From contig CAWHBI010000003.1 in the NCBI GenBank assembly GCA_963827545.1, positions 12,119 to 76,118 on the forward strand: DNA of 64,000 nt. The letters are read 5' to 3'. The position numbers and the translations under genes were made by a program. The DNA comes from AWTP1-13 sp963827545. GTDB taxonomy: Bacteria > Pseudomonadota > Alphaproteobacteria > Rhizobiales > Hyphomicrobiaceae. Under the pieces are notes generated by a model, which saw only the letters and a list, made by a program, of their open reading frames with translations, was not told the DNA's origin and made no database searches. Below, in pieces: positions 62,510 through 64,000 of the stretch (positions within the stretch are counted from its first letter, which is position 1; each line of letters starts with the position of its first letter).

Positions 62510-63072
62510 ACACCGCATCGGCTCCCTTGAAGGAGGCAATGCTGGGCCTCATCCCCAATCTGCGCGCGTTCGCTGTCTCCCTGTGCGGCGACGTCGAGCG
62601 CGCCGACGATCTGGTGCAGGAGACCCTTCTGAAGGCTTGGAATCACTTCGACAGCTTCCAGGAGGGCACGAACCTCCGCGCCTGGCTGTTCACGATCCTG
62701 CGCAACACCTATTTCTCCGAATGCCGCCGGCGGCGACGCGAGGTGGAAGACCGCGACGGCAAGCGCGCCGCGGACCTGGCCGTGCACCCCGACCAACCCG
62801 GATACCTCGATATGCAGGATTTCCGCGCGGCGCTCAATCTGCTGCCGCCGGACCAAAGGGAGGCCCTGGTGCTGGTGGGCGCGGCGGGTTTCTCCTACGA
62901 TGAAGCCGCGGCCATCTGCGGCTGCGCCGTGGGAACCATCAAGAGCCGCGTCAACCGGGCACGCTCCAAGCTTACCGAGCTGTTGAGCGTCGCATCGCCG
63001 CACGAGTTCGGCCCGGATGCCGCCACCGACGCCATCGTCGCACGCACTGCCGGCGGCTCCCGCCAATTCTAG
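62506..63072 (+). CDS. ecfG: ECF sigma factor EcfG
   Basis: GTG 62506 overlaps the nepR stop by four bases. The 188-residue group ECF15 sigma factor has the σ2 domain (LCGDVERADDLVQETLLKAW, NLRAWLFTILRNTYFSECRR) and the σ4 domain (LPPDQREALVLVGAAGFSYDE, CAVGTIKSRVNRARSKL). It directs RNA polymerase to GGAAC–CGTT promoters, six of which lie within 4 kb. The TAG stop is the first triplet of the second MITE-like copy, so the last residues after SPHEFGPDAATDAIVAR may have been altered. Confidence 0.96.
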   Translation: MNTASAPLKEAMLGLIPNLRAFAVSLCGDVERADDLVQETLLKAWNHFDSFQEGTNLRAWLFTILRNTYFSECRRRRREVEDRDGKRAADLAVHPDQPGYLDMQDFRAALNLLPPDQREALVLVGAAGFSYDEAAAICGCAVGTIKSRVNRARSKLTELLSVASPHEFGPDAATDAIVARTAGGSRQF

Positions 63073-63214
63073 AGCAAGATCGTTTCTGATCGAAACATTT
63101 TGCTTCGATCATGGAACGTAAATCTTGTCGTCAAATCCACGAATAGAGCAGGATTCATGCTTCGGCCGCGACGTTGCAGCCGAGGCATGACTGAATCGAA
63201 GCGATCCTGCTCTA
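63070..63214. repeat. MITE-like dispersed element, copy 2
   Basis: Starts TAGAGCAAGATCG and ends CGATCCTGCTCTA, which pair at 12 of 13 positions. Interior shared with copy 1 at 60656–60803. Its TAG is the stop codon of ecfG. Non-coding. The size, terminal inverted repeats and lack of genes fit a miniature transposable element such as those known from rhizobia. Confidence 0.87.
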
Positions 63215-63229
63215 AGCTGTGCTTGTCCC

Positions 63230-64000
63230 TCAGGACGCTGCGGGCGCGGGCTTTCCGCGTGGGCGCGGCCTCGCCTGCTGATCGAAGAACAGCACCTGGC
63301 TCACAATCGCGGCCACCGCGTCCTCCCTGAAGGGTTTGGGTATCAGAAACGTCGGCTCGGGCCCGTGGCCGGTAGTGAGCCGTTCAGGATACGCGGTCAC
63401 GAACACGACAGGGACGGTGAAGCTGCGCAGGATGTCGTTGACGGCATCGAGGCCCGAGCTTCCATCGGCCAGTCGAATATCAGCGATGACCAGGCCAGGC
63501 CTCTTCAGCTTGGCCGCGGTGAGGGCATCCTTGTGCGTGCGTACAGTCGACACCACGCGATGGCCCAGGCCCTCGAGGATGCGCTGCAGATCGAGCGCAA
63601 TGAGCGGCTCGTCCTCGATGACCAGAACATCGGTCGCGATCTGTTCTGCCAATTTCTGCACTGGCCTCGCCGAGCAGATCGCGGATCTGCGTTGGGAGGT
63701 TTCCAGAATCTGGGCCGCTTCGTCGTGGCTGAAGCCCTCCACTGTCACCAGCAGGAACACTTGGCGCGCCTCAGGCGCAAGCGCTGCCAGGGAGCGTGCG
63801 GCCGTGTCGCCAATCAATCCCGGCTTCGGCCCGCCGTCACGATACCTGCGCGTAAGGACCGAAAGGAAACACTGGTAGAGGCCAAGCCGGGGCGGCAAAT
63901 CCGGAAAGGCCGAGGGATCGGCCGCAAGGACCTGCAGGACGCGAGCAACCGAACCGTCCCCGGCCTGCTGGGTCCCGGTCAGCAGGCGGGCAAAGCGGCG
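63230..64000 (-). CDS. Second PhyR-like response regulator, partial (5' end outside window) with a compensated frameshift
   Basis: The frame is open through base 64000, so the N-terminus lies beyond the window. The visible 256 residues contain the sigma-like part (RRFARLLTGTQQAGDGSVAR, LAPEARQVFLLVTVEGFSHDEAA in part) and the receiver domain with EDEPLIALD, phosphate-acceptor Asp in LVIADIRLADGS, FVTAYPERL and IPKPF. Between 63650 and 63694 the residues RRSAICSARPVQKL do not fit; one base away the DNA encodes TQIRDLLGEASAEI, as expected at this place. Two opposite single-base indels explain this. A paralogue of phyR beside nepR–ecfG. Confidence 0.88.
   Translation of the reverse strand, partial: RRFARLLTGTQQAGDGSVARVLQVLAADPSAFPDLPPRLGLYQCFLSVLTRRYRDGGPKPGLIGDTAARSLAALAPEARQVFLLVTVEGFSHDEAAQILETSQRRSAICSARPVQKLAEQIATDVLVIEDEPLIALDLQRILEGLGHRVVSTVRTHKDALTAAKLKRPGLVIADIRLADGSSGLDAVNDILRSFTVPVVFVTAYPERLTTGHGPEPTFLIPKPFREDAVAAIVSQVLFFDQQARPRPRGKPAPAAS

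Overview
The window is GC-rich chromosomal DNA of an alphaproteobacterium, most likely order Hyphomicrobiales (Rhizobiales). The best evidence is the PhyR–NepR–EcfG general stress response locus at the right end, which is restricted to Alphaproteobacteria. A DUF1236 protein, malonyl-CoA decarboxylase, and many ABC and TRAP uptake systems fit the same group. I saw no rRNA, tRNA, CRISPR array, phage or transposase gene.

Layout. 1–11.5 kb is core: the end of recG, a DUF502 membrane protein, a SPOR protein, glmS, glmU, a HAD hydrolase, a second SPOR-type protein, a zinc metallopeptidase and malonyl-CoA decarboxylase. 11.7–18.5 kb holds an MBL-fold hydrolase, a PilZ protein, a hydroxymethylglutaryl-CoA lyase, a badly frameshifted OmpA-family gene, an IlvD/Edd dehydratase and a small cysteine-peptidase-like protein. 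18.6–24.3 kb is a peptide-type ABC importer operon. 24.6–33.3 kb holds a PNPOx-like protein, a serine hydrolase, a TRAP transporter divergent from uronate dehydrogenase, an LDH2-type dehydrogenase and an LLM flavin monooxygenase. 33.4–36.4 kb is the EF-P β-lysylation set efp/epmA/epmB. 36.6–48.6 kb holds an MFS transporter, a GNAT, an XRE–ImmA pair in AT-richer DNA, three tandem small lipoprotein-like genes, a FadJ-like enzyme, an acyl-CoA ligase, an ATC hydrolase-like protein and LemA with two TPM-domain proteins. 48.7–58.1 kb holds two amidohydrolases, a toxin–antitoxin pair, a Rieske protein, a convergent sugar-type ABC operon and a carbamoylase. 58.3–64 kb is the stress island.

The stress island is the most interesting part. 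phyR and nepR–ecfG are divergent, and each has an exact GGAAC-N16-CGTT (σEcfG-type) promoter. Four more exact matches lie within 4 kb. They precede a DUF1236 protein, a matrixin-type protease, a 27-residue membrane protein and a possible small RNA. A second PhyR-like gene runs off the right edge. Two copies of a ~145-bp mobile-type repeat lie in this island, and each supplies the stop codon of the gene before it.

Caution: at least five genes show single-base frameshifts (OmpA-like, ABC binding protein, TRAP binding protein, sugar permease, second PhyR). Their downstream frames remain well conserved. This could mean uncorrected assembly indels or very recent decay, and it should be settled before any of these genes is called broken.
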